Part shown: piece after piece, positions 52,788 to 62,718 of the stretch
How positions within the stretch are numbered: the first letter of the stretch is position 1
Layout: each line of letters begins with the position of its first letter
From: Gammaproteobacteria bacterium
GTDB taxonomy: Bacteria > Pseudomonadota > Gammaproteobacteria > Arenicellales > JAJDZL01
DNA: 63,073 nucleotides
Direction of reading: 5' to 3'
Assembly (NCBI GenBank): GCA_022823405.1
Contig: JAJDXD010000137.1
Span: 1 to 63,073 of the forward strand
Made by a program: the position numbers and the translations under genes
The notes under the pieces: model-generated
What the model saw: the letters and a program-made list of their open reading frames with translations, nothing else
Database searches by the model: none
Told to the model about the DNA's origin: nothing

Positions 52788-54146
52788 ATGGGAATTGAAA
52801 GCCTGTTGGTCGCAAACCGTGGCGAGATCGCTGTTCGAATTATTCGCGCAGCGAGGGACATGGGTATTCGAACAATACAGGTGTATAGCGAAGCAGACGT
52901 CGATTCGCTTCCCGTTCAACTGGCAGACGATTCGGTACTAATTGGGAAACCGCCTTCAACAAAGTCTTATCTTAACATTGAATCACTGATATCTGCCGCA
53001 CTTGATATTGGAGCGGATGCAGTTCATCCCGGTTATGGCTTTCTCGCTGAGAATGGAGATTTCGCCGATGCAGTGGAGGCAGCAGGTTTGGTTTTCGTTG
53101 GTCCAAGCGGTGAAACAATTCGTCGGTTAGGCGACAAAGTTACAGCCAGATCCTCAGCGGATGTAATCGGGCTAGCTACAGTTCCAGGTAGTGCTGGACG
53201 CATTGATAATCTTGAAGAAGCAAAACCCATCCTGGAAGAAATCGGGTTTCCGGTGCTGATCAAGGCAGCTGCTGGCGGTGGTGGACGAGGGATTCGAGTC
53301 GTTTGCAACCAGGAGGAGTTCGATCGGTTGGCTCCACAGGCGAGTACAGAAGCTTTAACGGCATTTGGTGATGGTGGAATTTATATCGAATCCTATATCC
53401 ACAATGCGAGACATGTTGAAGTCCAGGTCATAGGTGATGGCGAAAGTGTTCTGCATTTTTATGATCGCGAGTGTTCACTTCAGAGACGTCGTCAAAAAAT
53501 TTGGGAAGAGGCGCCGGCATCTTGCGTTCCGGACGATGTAAGGATGCGATTATGTGATGAGGCACGAAATTTTGCATCCAGTGTCGGTTATCGCGGGGCT
53601 GGAACATTGGAGTTTTTGTACGATTCGAGCACTCACGAGTTTTACTTCCTTGAAATGAATACCCGGATTCAGGTGGAACATCCAGTAACAGAGTGCGTTA
53701 CCGGTGTGGATTTAGTTCGAGAATCGATTCGGGTTTGTGACGGAAACTCTCTGGGTCGCAGTCAGGATGAGATTGTCTTGAAAGGACACTCAATCGAATG
53801 TCGGATCAACGCTGAAGATCCTGCCAACGGATTCATGCCGCAGCCGGGCACAATAACAGAACTGAAAGTACCCGGTGGCCCGGGTGTAAGGTTTGATTCA
53901 ATGCTGTATCCTGGCTATACGGTTCCACCATATTACGATTCTATGCTGGGTAAACTCATTGTCTGGGATGAGGACCGTCCCAGTGCGTTAAATAGAATGA
54001 GAGGCGCTTTGGATGAGTTGGATATTTCAGGAATCAAGACTACCAAATCACTTCATCAGGCTTTGCTGAATGACATTAACGTCGTTGAGGGTAATGTACA
54101 CACCACATTTCTCGATGATTGGCTAAGCAAAGCAAACATACAGTAG
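52788..54146 (+). CDS. Biotin carboxylase (AccC-like)
   Basis: A 452-residue ATP-grasp enzyme that carboxylates biotin on the preceding carrier. Motifs: HPGYGFLAEN, KAAAGGGGRGI, ECSLQRRRQK with FLEMNTRIQVEHPVTE. Complete and normal in length. It starts 14 bases after the carrier stop. Because pxpB and pxpC follow, it is likely a dedicated paralogue of the acetyl-CoA carboxylase subunit rather than the housekeeping AccC. Confidence 0.92.
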   Translation: MGIESLLVANRGEIAVRIIRAARDMGIRTIQVYSEADVDSLPVQLADDSVLIGKPPSTKSYLNIESLISAALDIGADAVHPGYGFLAENGDFADAVEAAGLVFVGPSGETIRRLGDKVTARSSADVIGLATVPGSAGRIDNLEEAKPILEEIGFPVLIKAAAGGGGRGIRVVCNQEEFDRLAPQASTEALTAFGDGGIYIESYIHNARHVEVQVIGDGESVLHFYDRECSLQRRRQKIWEEAPASCVPDDVRMRLCDEARNFASSVGYRGAGTLEFLYDSSTHEFYFLEMNTRIQVEHPVTECVTGVDLVRESIRVCDGNSLGRSQDEIVLKGHSIECRINAEDPANGFMPQPGTITELKVPGGPGVRFDSMLYPGYTVPPYYDSMLGKLIVWDEDRPSALNRMRGALDELDISGIKTTKSLHQALLNDINVVEGNVHTTFLDDWLSKANIQ

Positions 54147-54170
54147 CTTCAATTTAGGAGGTCAACGTAA

Positions 54171-55046
54171 ATGGCAACCAGATATTCATTCGGCGGAGAT
54201 GATCACATTTTTGCCGAAGTTAATGAGGCGATGTCTCTTGAGGCATTTTTTACAAGTCTGTCCGTAACGAAAGCGGTAAAGGAGAGCCAAATCAGTGCTG
54301 TGACGGAAGTTTGCCCTGCCAATGCTTCGTATCAAATTAAATTTGATCCAGATAAGATAAAGCCCAAAGATATGCTGGCAGAATTGAAACGCATTGAGTC
54401 TGAAGCGGCCAGCGCAGAGGCAGTGATAAGCACTCGCGCAGTTGAAATACCAGTCTACTACGACGATCCATGGACACGAGAGACGCTGATGCGATTTCGA
54501 GAACGGCACCAGGACCCCAATAGTACTGACCTTGAATATGCGGCGAGAATAAATAACTTTGACTCAATTGATTCGTTCATCAAAGCACACTCTGAGTCAC
54601 CTTGGTTTGTAACCATGGTTGGATTCGTAGCGGGACTGCCATTTATGTATCAAATGGTTGAGCGGCAAAGACAAATTGAGGTGCCTAAATATCTTCGGCC
54701 CAGAACTGATACACCAAAGCTGACGGTTGGCTATGGTGGGTGCTTCGCATGTATTTATTCTGTCAGAGGCGCCGGTGGCTACCAAATGTTTGGAATCACA
54801 CCAATGCCGATATATGACCCACAACAGTCAATTAGCTATCTCAAAGATTTCATGGTGTTTTTCAATCCTGGCGACATCGTGAAATTTAAACCGATTGACA
54901 GAAATTCCTACGATGAAGGTGTCGAAGCCGTGGAAGCCGGTACATTTGAACCGGTCATTCGCGAGTTAGTTTTCTCTTTGGATGAGTTTCAGAGTGGAAT
55001 TGATGAATACAACAAAAACATTGGGGAGATGCTTCATGGGAATTAG
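54171..55046 (+). CDS. pxpB: Allophanate hydrolase subunit 1/PxpB-like protein
   Basis: A 291-residue AHS1/KipI-type protein, subunit B of 5-oxoprolinase-like complexes and related to the carboxyltransferase part of urea amidolyase. FVTMVGFVAGLPFMYQM and GAGGYQMFGITPMPIY correspond to the conserved GFxPGxxYL and SPGGYxxxGxTP motifs, but the latter lacks the usual SPGG, so it is a divergent member. TAGGAGG is an excellent ribosome site 10 bases before the ATG. The N-terminal 80 residues are longer than in KipI and match the cyclophilin-like first domain loosely. Confidence 0.83.
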   Translation: MATRYSFGGDDHIFAEVNEAMSLEAFFTSLSVTKAVKESQISAVTEVCPANASYQIKFDPDKIKPKDMLAELKRIESEAASAEAVISTRAVEIPVYYDDPWTRETLMRFRERHQDPNSTDLEYAARINNFDSIDSFIKAHSESPWFVTMVGFVAGLPFMYQMVERQRQIEVPKYLRPRTDTPKLTVGYGGCFACIYSVRGAGGYQMFGITPMPIYDPQQSISYLKDFMVFFNPGDIVKFKPIDRNSYDEGVEAVEAGTFEPVIRELVFSLDEFQSGIDEYNKNIGEMLHGN

Positions 55047-56007
55047 AGTAATTTCACCTGGACTAGCGACTTCAGTACAAGACCTTGGGCGACCAGGATA
55101 CTATCATCTCGGCATTCCGATTTCTGGAGGTATGGATCGGTATGCATTGAGATGTGCAAATCTGCTGGTTGGAAATGCAGAAAATGCAGCGGTATTGGAA
55201 GCGGTGTTTCTTGGCCCTGAGATTGAGTTTACCCGTAACGCGACAGTTTCAGTTACAGGTGCAAACTTACCTCCAAAGGTGGACGGCGATATACGAGAAG
55301 GGTGGACATCATTTGATATCAAAAAAGGCCAGGTATTGAGTTTTGAATATTTGCAGGCTGGAGCTCGCGCATACATTGCAATATCCGGCGGGATAGATGT
55401 TCCTGTTGTTCTTGGCAGTCGGTCGCTTTATGGATTGGGAGCTCTGGGTGGATTTAACGGTAGAACCCTTCAAGCCGGCGATGAAATTGGGATCGGAGAA
55501 AAGTCTGGAAATTCACTTGCTGCTCGGTCAGTTCCTGCTACACTTAGGCGTATGCCGGGATCACCAGCAGAGCTTCGAGTGATTTCTGGCATCTATTGGC
55601 ATCGTATCACTGAAGAAGCCAAAGCCAATTTCTTCGAAGACACTTGGAGAGTGGCTTCAGAAGCTGATCGAATAGGTTATCGGTTTCAAAAAGGGCGTCC
55701 ATTGAGTTTCATTGACCGTAAACAGCCATTCGGTGCTGGTTCTGATCCGTCCAATATTGTGGATAGTTGCTATCCGTATGGATCAATTCAAGTACCTGGT
55801 GGTACCGAACCGATTGTTCTGCACCGAGATGCTGTATCAGGTGGTGGCTATTGCATGATCGGGACAGTTATTTCGGCTGATATGGATTACATCGGGCAGC
55901 TGCAGCCCAACATGGAAGTAAATTTCGTTGAAGTTGATCTCGATACTGCACTTGCGGTACGACACGAACGCAATTCTGGATTACAGCAAGTTCGCGAAAT
56001 CGAATAG
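55036..56007 (+). CDS. pxpC: Biotin-dependent carboxyltransferase-type protein, PxpC-like (AHS2)
   Basis: A 323-residue AHS2/KipA-type protein. It begins GIRVISPGLATSVQDLGRPGY and carries PISGGMDRYALRCANLLVGN, the hallmark of PxpC and of the carboxyltransferase region of urea carboxylase. The frame opens at 54982, but GGGGAG and the ATG at 55036 overlapping the pxpB stop by 11 bases decide the start. The pxpB-pxpC overlap implies a one-to-one complex. The biotin carboxylase and carrier upstream would supply carboxybiotin. Confidence 0.9.
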   Translation: MGIRVISPGLATSVQDLGRPGYYHLGIPISGGMDRYALRCANLLVGNAENAAVLEAVFLGPEIEFTRNATVSVTGANLPPKVDGDIREGWTSFDIKKGQVLSFEYLQAGARAYIAISGGIDVPVVLGSRSLYGLGALGGFNGRTLQAGDEIGIGEKSGNSLAARSVPATLRRMPGSPAELRVISGIYWHRITEEAKANFFEDTWRVASEADRIGYRFQKGRPLSFIDRKQPFGAGSDPSNIVDSCYPYGSIQVPGGTEPIVLHRDAVSGGGYCMIGTVISADMDYIGQLQPNMEVNFVEVDLDTALAVRHERNSGLQQVREIE

Positions 56008-56099
56008 TTGCGAAGCAAATATTGGACTATCCGAATTCGATTTGTCACTAACTCACTTGCACACGCAAATTGAATAGGTTCAGATCTCTAAACATAAGC

Positions 56100-56136
56100 A
56101 ACGCCTTTTGACACTTTGATGTTGAAAGGTGTTTTG
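56100..56136 (+). terminator. Probable terminator of the pxp operon
   Basis: AACGCCTTTTGAC (56100-56112) pairs with GTTGAAAGGTGTT (56121-56133) over 13 bp including three G-U pairs, with an 8-base loop, then a short T-run. It lies 93 bases after the pxpC stop, before the convergent bolA gene. Confidence 0.5.
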
Positions 56137-56195
56137 AATCGCGCGAATGCCCGGTTGGTTGGCTTCGGGCGTGAACAGTTCAGCGATTATCAAGC

Positions 56196-56522
56196 TTAGC
56201 TTTTACGATTGTGTTTCGAACCGCCTCTGCACAAGGGGGAATCAAATGTTGTGCCGCCGCTAGTTTGCCATTCATCAGGAGTCATTGTCTGCAGTGACAA
56301 TGCGTGAACGCCACCAGCGAGTTGATCTGCCAAAAGTTCGTTGATCATACGGTGTCGATTGACCAGCGTCTTGCCGCCGAATTGTTCGGAAACCGCAACT
56401 ACCTTAAAGTGTGTTTCCGAGCCTTTGGGCACATTGTGCATTCCGCTCTCGTTTATCACGTCAAGATGGGCGGGTTCTAACGCTTCTGAAAGCGTTTGAG
56501 TGATTTGTTTTTGAATGATCAT
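56196..56522 (-). CDS. bolA: BolA-family protein
   Basis: A 108-residue BolA-like protein; these bind monothiol glutaredoxins and Fe-S clusters. The family signature HFKVVAVSEQFGGKTLVNRHRMINELLADQLAG is split over the core helices, with the conserved NRHR, and HALSLQTMTPDEW closes the domain. The last 20 residues are a non-conserved tail. ATG start. It stands between the pxp operon and the TonB receptor gene, both of which it does not share an operon with. Confidence 0.93.
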   Translation of the reverse strand: MIIQKQITQTLSEALEPAHLDVINESGMHNVPKGSETHFKVVAVSEQFGGKTLVNRHRMINELLADQLAGGVHALSLQTMTPDEWQTSGGTTFDSPLCRGGSKHNRKS

Positions 56523-56844
56523 GATGCTACGAATTAATGAAATTGTACAGGATACTCCACTGAAAAAACAGCATCATAGTGGAGGCGGTTTTGCTGTAGG
56601 GGGTTTTACTACCGATTCAATCGGCAGTGCTGTCGCCAGTCAAGTGCGATATGATCCAGGATCAGAATTTGTACTCGGCAGAAACATAAAAAGTTCGGCC
56701 GAACCAAGAGTGATAACCTGTCAACCCTGCAGTGATTGTGTCGGTTGGGTCGGTTGAAGGGCCTCGATTTTCAATATTGAGCACACCGAGTGCCAGTTTC
56801 TGCCTAGCTAAGGCTCTCCATACACTCAATCTTTGGCCAGCATC
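56523..56844. other. Intergenic region between bolA and the TonB receptor gene
   Basis: 322 bases. A plus-strand frame of 80 codons (56515-56757) has no family match and no ribosome site. No terminator for the receptor gene, whose stop is at 56845, could be supported. Confidence 0.4.
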
Positions 56845-59310
56845 TCAGAATCGCATGTTGAGTGTTACAAAAAATGTGCGTCCCCAGCCGGCAGCACGCG
56901 GCCCGTCGGTTGAGGAGGGATCCACAGTATTCAGGGAAAGTTGCGTATCGGTAACATTGTACACACCTGCAGTTAGACGCGACTTTTCGAGTCCAAATGG
57001 CTTTTTCCAGTCGAACGTCAAATCATGGCCAGTCCAGGAACTGAACCGTCCGCCCCCTCCAGTGTCGATCTCGTCGCGGTAGTTGAAGGCCCAGTACGCG
57101 GTGAAGTCACCACGCCCGACCGAATTCACTATGCGCACGGCATTGCGCGGAAGCGCAAGTGGTTCCTTATCATCTAGGATGCTCGCTTCGCTACTGGTGA
57201 CGTAACGCCAAAACCCGCGCGTTGCGACGTGTCCCCAGTCGGTCTCGACACGATTTCCGAACCGGGTGTTGACTCCCAAAATTTCGGTATTGACGATATT
57301 AGCGTAGTTGTCTTGGATGGTGATGTCTCCAGCCTCAAAATCAACGCAGCGACCGCTATTGCTAGTTGTATCGCAATCGGGATAGTTCAGAATCGCCCAG
57401 GTGGCGCTATTCTGTCCCGGCGAATCCGAAGTCTGGAGCCGGTACCACTCGGCGAAGAAGTAAAAAGGCCCCCTGCGAGTCTCGAAGCCGATGGACCGTC
57501 TGTCCGATCGCGATGGGTTCAGTTCGGGGTTGCCGCTCGTTTTACGCTTCACTTGTCGGAAATTTATCGTGTCGCACGTACGCTGCTGCGCGCTCGTTGG
57601 GACGCATAGGACATAAGGATGGTCCAGTCCCTCGAAGCTGTACAGGTGGCGCATGGAGAGAGGACTGTCACCCGTGCTCCACGAGCTGCGCAACGTTACA
57701 GTGTCACTCGCAAGATACTCAGCTCCAAGGCGCCACGCGCGCAGCCCGCCCACATCATTGTATTTGTCTGCCCGCGTTGCAGCTCTCATGTCCACTGAGT
57801 TGGTGATGGGTAAGGATACTTCAGCGAAAGCTCCCACTTGATCACGCTCACCAGCGTAACTAGTACCGCCGGACCCGAGCACCTCGTTTACATCGTGAGT
57901 CTCGCCGTTGCTTGACCGGAACGCCAGCAGGCTGTGGGCCTTAATATTGCTAAATTCCACCCCTGCTGTCCATGCTGTTTTGCGCCCGCCAATGCCCGGC
58001 CCGGTTCCTTCTAACGAGAAGCGCGAGCTTAAGGTCTTCGCGCTTGAGTTCTCCTCCTCGCGTACGCTGCTTATCTCGATTGCTGTCAAGTGATCGGATT
58101 GTATTGACAGCGGATCGGTCAGGTCATACCTTCCGGCCGCGATTTCCTGTGTGATCGTCTCGGTGTGCACAAATGTATCGCCCGACACCGAACTTTCGGA
58201 CCTATAAGCTTCGATACGGGCGTCGTAGCCGAGCCTTTCGGTGAGTGAACCCTTGACGCTGGCTGATACGTCGTAGAGTGTTGATTTCGACTTCCAGTCT
58301 CGGTTGCCGTGGCCAATGAAACGGTGCGCGACAGCGAAGGAGTCTCCACTCTCTGCCGTGAACGATGAATCGGTTTTACTGTTAATCGATGCGAGCAGGT
58401 TTGTGTCTGGAGTGATGGAGAAAATTCCGACCGAAGGTGCGTAGCGAAACGCCGAGCGTCCTTGCGTCACGTTTGCATCCACGTGGAGCTCGGTGTCTTC
58501 TCCGAGAGGTTGATTGAGGTTCAGAATTGTGTTTTCCTGTGAGTAGCTCGCGCTGTTCCACCAGAGGTTGCCGTAGGCGAACCCGCAACCTTTATCACCT
58601 GAGGCAATCCCCGGTGGATTACTGAGTTCACCGGTGTAACCATGTTCCGGGAGGCAATCGCCGAGCGCGACGCTTCTCAGCTCACTCTCGCTTGAGTCGA
58701 GGATGTAAACAGTGTTGCCGCCGACACTCACGTTTTTCGCCTCGGCGAAACTTCCCCCTTCCGTCCACTCTGAGCGGCTGTGCTCTCGTGTACTGCCGAC
58801 GATCTCCTGGCGGTCGAGAATGTCAACGCTGACAGTCATGTGCCCGTCTGTGCCGACCTTGCCGCCCCATACCGCACTACCCTGAAGCGCGTCACCACCG
58901 TCGCGGCTCGGTAACCGTGTCACGGTACGTACGTCAAAGCCGTCTAAGTCTTTCCTCAGCACAAGGTTGAACGCGCCTCGTACTGCCGCGGCGCCCCCGA
59001 GCGTCCCTAAGCTCTCGGCTCTCAGCACTTCAATGCGTTCGATTGCCGAAAGCGGAAGACTGTCCAGATTACCCGCGGTCGTCGTCCAGGGTCGTCCGTT
59101 CAGCATGACAAGCAGGTTGCGCCCTCCGGTGAAAAAGTAGCGGATGATACCGGTGTCGAGCATCTCGCCGAATGTTTGGGCACCGGAGCGCTCGATGAAA
59201 CTGCGGTCGTACGTGGCGATAATTTGTGGGGCTGGTGCAAGTGCGTCAGCATTAACTTGATTTGCCGAGAGTATGCAGGTCGCAGTGATAATTGCGAGTA
59301 ACCTTCTCAT
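56845..59310 (-). CDS. TonB-dependent outer-membrane receptor
   Basis: An 821-residue receptor with signal peptide MRRLLAIITATCILSANQ (cleavage near VNA, residue 22). The plug domain is seen at about 30-150: SGAQTFGEMLDTGIIRYFF, LVMLNGRPW, SAIERIEVLRAES and AAVRGAFNLVLRKDL. The remaining part is a 22-strand barrel ending in aromatic MRF, as needed for outer-membrane insertion. Three hand-counted 60-base lines are 58, 68 and 58% GC, against about 47% in the backbone sample, so it is probably horizontally acquired. The ligand (siderophore, sugar or other) is not readable; no transporter gene adjoins it. Confidence 0.9.
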   Translation of the reverse strand: MRRLLAIITATCILSANQVNADALAPAPQIIATYDRSFIERSGAQTFGEMLDTGIIRYFFTGGRNLLVMLNGRPWTTTAGNLDSLPLSAIERIEVLRAESLGTLGGAAAVRGAFNLVLRKDLDGFDVRTVTRLPSRDGGDALQGSAVWGGKVGTDGHMTVSVDILDRQEIVGSTREHSRSEWTEGGSFAEAKNVSVGGNTVYILDSSESELRSVALGDCLPEHGYTGELSNPPGIASGDKGCGFAYGNLWWNSASYSQENTILNLNQPLGEDTELHVDANVTQGRSAFRYAPSVGIFSITPDTNLLASINSKTDSSFTAESGDSFAVAHRFIGHGNRDWKSKSTLYDVSASVKGSLTERLGYDARIEAYRSESSVSGDTFVHTETITQEIAAGRYDLTDPLSIQSDHLTAIEISSVREEENSSAKTLSSRFSLEGTGPGIGGRKTAWTAGVEFSNIKAHSLLAFRSSNGETHDVNEVLGSGGTSYAGERDQVGAFAEVSLPITNSVDMRAATRADKYNDVGGLRAWRLGAEYLASDTVTLRSSWSTGDSPLSMRHLYSFEGLDHPYVLCVPTSAQQRTCDTINFRQVKRKTSGNPELNPSRSDRRSIGFETRRGPFYFFAEWYRLQTSDSPGQNSATWAILNYPDCDTTSNSGRCVDFEAGDITIQDNYANIVNTEILGVNTRFGNRVETDWGHVATRGFWRYVTSSEASILDDKEPLALPRNAVRIVNSVGRGDFTAYWAFNYRDEIDTGGGGRFSSWTGHDLTFDWKKPFGLEKSRLTAGVYNVTDTQLSLNTVDPSSTDGPRAAGWGRTFFVTLNMRF

Positions 59311-59876
59311 GGTGAATACCCAATTTTCTTCCTTGATTTACCGATTGCTCTCCGAACTGGACTTGGTCACCGATTGCGGTCTGGGCTTCCGGTGACGCGA
59401 AGATCCTCGGTTATGTACGTGCCCGAACTGTTGTGCTTGTATCGGACCAATTAGCCGGTCGAACCTATCCGGCTAACGTTGTATCGACTCTCACATTGAC
59501 TCAGCTTGTACGGTATCGTCTTGTATTTGTCAGCACAGGCTCCGCGTGTCGCAGCCAAATTCGTCACCTTCTTATTCTTGGTTAAATCCAAGTTCGACAA
59601 GTTAAATTATAACTGTCTAAGAAACCATAATTGGTATCGCTCCAAGCCCTAGATCTGAAAATTGAACAGATTAATGATAGCCAGCCCAGTGATTGTTGCG
59701 TGTTGGAGCCGAATGCGGATATTGGCCGGATTGACAGTTGCTCGTACATAATTTGCGCAATTGAGGCTGTGAATCCTGCGCACTTTTGATTGAACAGAAT
59801 TAAAATGTGAGGTCGCAACAGATAGTATTTCAACCGTATCCTAAAGTGGGGTTTTGTAGTATCAAAGGAGACACCC
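59311..59876. other. Divergent intergenic region between the TonB receptor and glyA
   Basis: 566 bases, AT-rich from about 59580. It must contain the promoters of both genes. No known riboswitch consensus (glycine or tetrahydrofolate) or RNA gene was recognised, and no frame with a ribosome site. AAAGGAG at the right end belongs to glyA. Confidence 0.45.
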
Positions 59877-61127
59877 ATGTTCAAGATGACCGAAACAATC
59901 CAGAGTTATGATGATGAACTGTGGGAAGCCATAGAGAGTGAACAAATTCGTCAGGAAGAGCATATTGAGTTAATCGCCTCCGAAAATTACACCAGCCCCC
60001 GAGTATTGCAGGCACAGGGATCGGTGCTGACCAATAAGTATGCCGAAGGTTACCCTGGACGGCGTTACTACGGTGGCTGCGAATTTGTTGATATTGCAGA
60101 AAATCTTGCGATCGAACGTGCAAAAAAACTATTTGATGCTGCTTATGTGAATGTACAGCCACATTCCGGCTCGCAAGCCAATTCTGCAGTTTACATGGCG
60201 TTGCTGGAACCCCACGATACTGTTCTTGGAATGAGTCTTGATCACGGTGGACACCTGACTCATGGTGCCAAAGTCAACTTTTCCGGAAAAATCTACAACT
60301 CGGTTCTTTACGGAGTGGACTCGGAAGGTATTGCTGATTACGGACAAGTTGCTGAACTTGCTGCCGAACACAAACCAAAAATGATTATTGCCGGATTTTC
60401 TGCATACTCCAGGGTGATGGACTGGGATCTATTTCGTCAGATTTCTGACGACGTAGGCGCTTATCTGTTTGTTGATATGGCGCACGTTGCGGGACTGATA
60501 GCAGCGGGCCTTTATCCTAACCCGGTACCGATCGCGGATGTGACGACAACAACGACACATAAAACTCTACGTGGGCCTAGAGGTGGTTTAATTCTGGCAC
60601 GCGAAAATCCTGAGGTTGAGAAAAAACTTGCCTCCTCTGTCTTCCCTGGTGGTCAGGGTGGACCGATGATGCATGTCATTGCCGGTAAAGCGGTTGCATT
60701 CAAAGAAGCGCTTGAACCAGAGTTTAAGGAGTACCAGCAGCAGGTGCTGACTAACGCACGCGCAATGGCAAAAACCTTTATGGATCGTGGCTATAAGGTG
60801 GTTTCGGGTGGAACAGACGATCACCTATTCCTACTTGACTTGATCGATAAGGACATTACCGGAAAAGATGCAGCAGCTGCGCTTGGTGACGCAAACATAA
60901 CCGTGAATAAAAACACGGTACCAAATGATTCGCGTTCACCTTTTGTTACAAGCGGTCTTCGAATTGGCTCTCCAGCGTCCACCACACGTGGCTTTAAGGA
61001 AGAAGAAATGGTGACGCTTACTCATTGGATCTGTGACATTCTTGATGATATTGAAAATCAGACAGTTTCTAACGAAATCAAGACTAAAGTCAAGGAACTT
61101 TGCAGTCGATTCCCGGTTTATAGCTAA
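59877..61127 (+). CDS. glyA: Serine hydroxymethyltransferase
   Basis: Interconverts serine and glycine with transfer of a C1 unit to tetrahydrofolate; PLP enzyme. The PLP lysine is in [14 protein letters not shown], and [14 protein letters not shown] and the C-terminal [15 protein letters not shown] are conserved. 416 residues, full length. AAAGGAG precedes the ATG at 59877. It is followed by sarcosine oxidase genes; sarcosine oxidation yields glycine plus methylene-THF or formaldehyde, so GlyA consumes both products. Confidence 0.96.
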   Translation: MFKMTETIQSYDDELWEAIESEQIRQEEHIELIASENYTSPRVLQAQGSVLTNKYAEGYPGRRYYGGCEFVDIAENLAIERAKKLFDAAYVNVQPHSGSQANSAVYMALLEPHDTVLGMSLDHGGHLTHGAKVNFSGKIYNSVLYGVDSEGIADYGQVAELAAEHKPKMIIAGFSAYSRVMDWDLFRQISDDVGAYLFVDMAHVAGLIAAGLYPNPVPIADVTTTTTHKTLRGPRGGLILARENPEVEKKLASSVFPGGQGGPMMHVIAGKAVAFKEALEPEFKEYQQQVLTNARAMAKTFMDRGYKVVSGGTDDHLFLLDLIDKDITGKDAAAALGDANITVNKNTVPNDSRSPFVTSGLRIGSPASTTRGFKEEEMVTLTHWICDILDDIENQTVSNEIKTKVKELCSRFPVYS

Positions 61128-61161
61128 TTTCATCCCAAATCTTCGCTCGGCTGGGGAGTCG

Positions 61162-62412
61162 ATGAAGGGCTATTCGATTTTTAGCCTGGCCCGCCATGCA
61201 GTTGGTCGTCACAAGAATTGGCCGCGCGCATGGCGTGACCCGGAGCCTAGGCCTGCCTACGACATCATCATTATTGGTGGCGGTGGACACGGACTCGCTA
61301 CCGCATACTATCTGGCGTCCGAACATGGTCTGTCCAATATCGCAGTGGTTGAGAAAGGTTGGATTGGTGGAGGCAACACCGGCCGGAATACGACAATCGT
61401 CCGTTCAAACTATCTGTGGGATGAATCGGCGCACATCTACGAAAAATCTCTTGTGCTCTGGGAGTCGTTATCGCAGGAACTGAATTTCAATGTCATGTTC
61501 AGTCAACGCGGGGTCCTGAATCTTGCCCACACACTGCAGGATATGCGCGATGTGTACCGACGTTCCAATGCAAATCGGCTAAATGGCATTGACAGCGAAG
61601 TTCTGACCCCCGAACAAATCAAGCAAATCGTTCCCATAATCAACACTTCTCCGGATGCTCGTCATCCAATTCTTGGCGCATCCTTTCAACCGCGTGGCGG
61701 TGTTGCGCGTCACGATGCTGTTGCCTGGGGATTTGCCCGGGCTGCGGACCGAAGAGGTGTGGATATTTTGCAGAATTGTGAAGTTACCGGGATCATTCGG
61801 GAGAACGGCCATGTGAAAGGAATCGAAACCACGCGGGGCCAGATTATGGCTAATAAGGTGGGGGTCGTTGCGGCAGGGCACTCTAGCGTTATAGCCAACA
61901 TGGCAGGTATACGCATGCCAATAGAAAGTCGGCCGCTTCAGGCTTTGGTCTCGGAGCCGATCAAGCCTGTGTTGCATACGGTTGTCATGTCCAACACAGT
62001 CCACGGCTACATCAGTCAGTCCGACAAGGGTGAATTGGTGATCGGTGCCGGTGTCGACGGATATCTGGGATATGGGCAGCGCGGCAGTTTCTCAACCATT
62101 GAACACAACGTTGCAGCCATTGTGGAGCTTTTCCCAATATTCAGTCGGGTCAGAATGATGCGCCAATGGGGTGGTATCGTAGATGTATGCCCGGATGCTT
62201 CACCGATTATCAGCAAGACACCGGTGAAGGGACTTTATTTTAACTGTGGATGGGGAACCGGCGGATTTAAGGCGACGCCGGGATCCGGTTGGGTTTTTGC
62301 GCATACTATCGCCAACGATGAACCGCATCCCCTTAATGCACCATTCAACCTTGAGCGTTTTGTTTCAGGTGCATTGATTGATGAACATGGTGCAGCGGGT
62401 GTTGCACATTAG
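61162..62412 (+). CDS. soxB: Sarcosine oxidase subunit beta
   Basis: FAD-containing subunit of the heterotetrameric sarcosine oxidase, which oxidises N-methylglycine to glycine. 416 residues. The dinucleotide-binding motif [17 protein letters not shown] and the FAD-domain [18 protein letters not shown] are clear. The frame is open 43 codons further upstream into glyA, but the ATG at 61162 gives the known N-terminus. It is 34 bases from glyA and is followed by soxD. Confidence 0.95.
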   Translation: MKGYSIFSLARHAVGRHKNWPRAWRDPEPRPAYDIIIIGGGGHGLATAYYLASEHGLSNIAVVEKGWIGGGNTGRNTTIVRSNYLWDESAHIYEKSLVLWESLSQELNFNVMFSQRGVLNLAHTLQDMRDVYRRSNANRLNGIDSEVLTPEQIKQIVPIINTSPDARHPILGASFQPRGGVARHDAVAWGFARAADRRGVDILQNCEVTGIIRENGHVKGIETTRGQIMANKVGVVAAGHSSVIANMAGIRMPIESRPLQALVSEPIKPVLHTVVMSNTVHGYISQSDKGELVIGAGVDGYLGYGQRGSFSTIEHNVAAIVELFPIFSRVRMMRQWGGIVDVCPDASPIISKTPVKGLYFNCGWGTGGFKATPGSGWVFAHTIANDEPHPLNAPFNLERFVSGALIDEHGAAGVAH

Positions 62413-62436
62413 CCATTCGATTTGGGGAGTCGGAAA

Positions 62437-62718
62437 ATGCTGTTAATCAACTGTCCGTGGTGTGGGTTGAGGGAAGAAACCGAATTCAGTTGTGGTGGTG
62501 AAGCACATATTGTTCGACCGCTCCAACCAGAAGCCCTGACTGATGAACAGTGGGCAGATTACCTCTTCATGCGGAAAAATATCAAGGGAGATCAGCGAGA
62601 GCAGTGGTATCACAGCGGTGGTTGTCGACGCTGGTTCAATGCTGAGCGAAACACGGTTACTTACAAGTTCGGAGTGACCTATAAACCAGGCGATCCTGCA
62701 CCGGGAGACGATTCTTGA
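62437..62718 (+). CDS. soxD: Sarcosine oxidase subunit delta
   Basis: A small zinc-binding subunit of about 93 residues. INCPWCGLREETEFSCGGEAHI is the typical N-terminus, with the Cys-Cys-His zinc ligands, and WYHSGGCRRWFNAERNT is conserved. ATG at 62437 (24 bases after soxB) rather than the upstream TTG. Its stop TGA overlaps the soxA start as TTGA. Confidence 0.94.
   Translation: MLLINCPWCGLREETEFSCGGEAHIVRPLQPEALTDEQWADYLFMRKNIKGDQREQWYHSGGCRRWFNAERNTVTYKFGVTYKPGDPAPGDDS

Noticed and set aside
52788..54146. Housekeeping acetyl-CoA carboxylase accBC
   Set aside because: The carrier is only 80 residues without the AccB N-terminal part and both genes lie inside the pxp operon between pxpA and pxpB.
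56515..56757. 80-codon plus-strand frame overlapping the bolA start
   Set aside because: No ribosome site or family match, and it runs through a region without other coding signs.
57366..57806. 146-codon plus-strand frame opposite the TonB receptor
   Set aside because: It is a shadow of the GC-rich receptor gene; the receptor shows a continuous plug and barrel with signal peptide, the shadow shows nothing.
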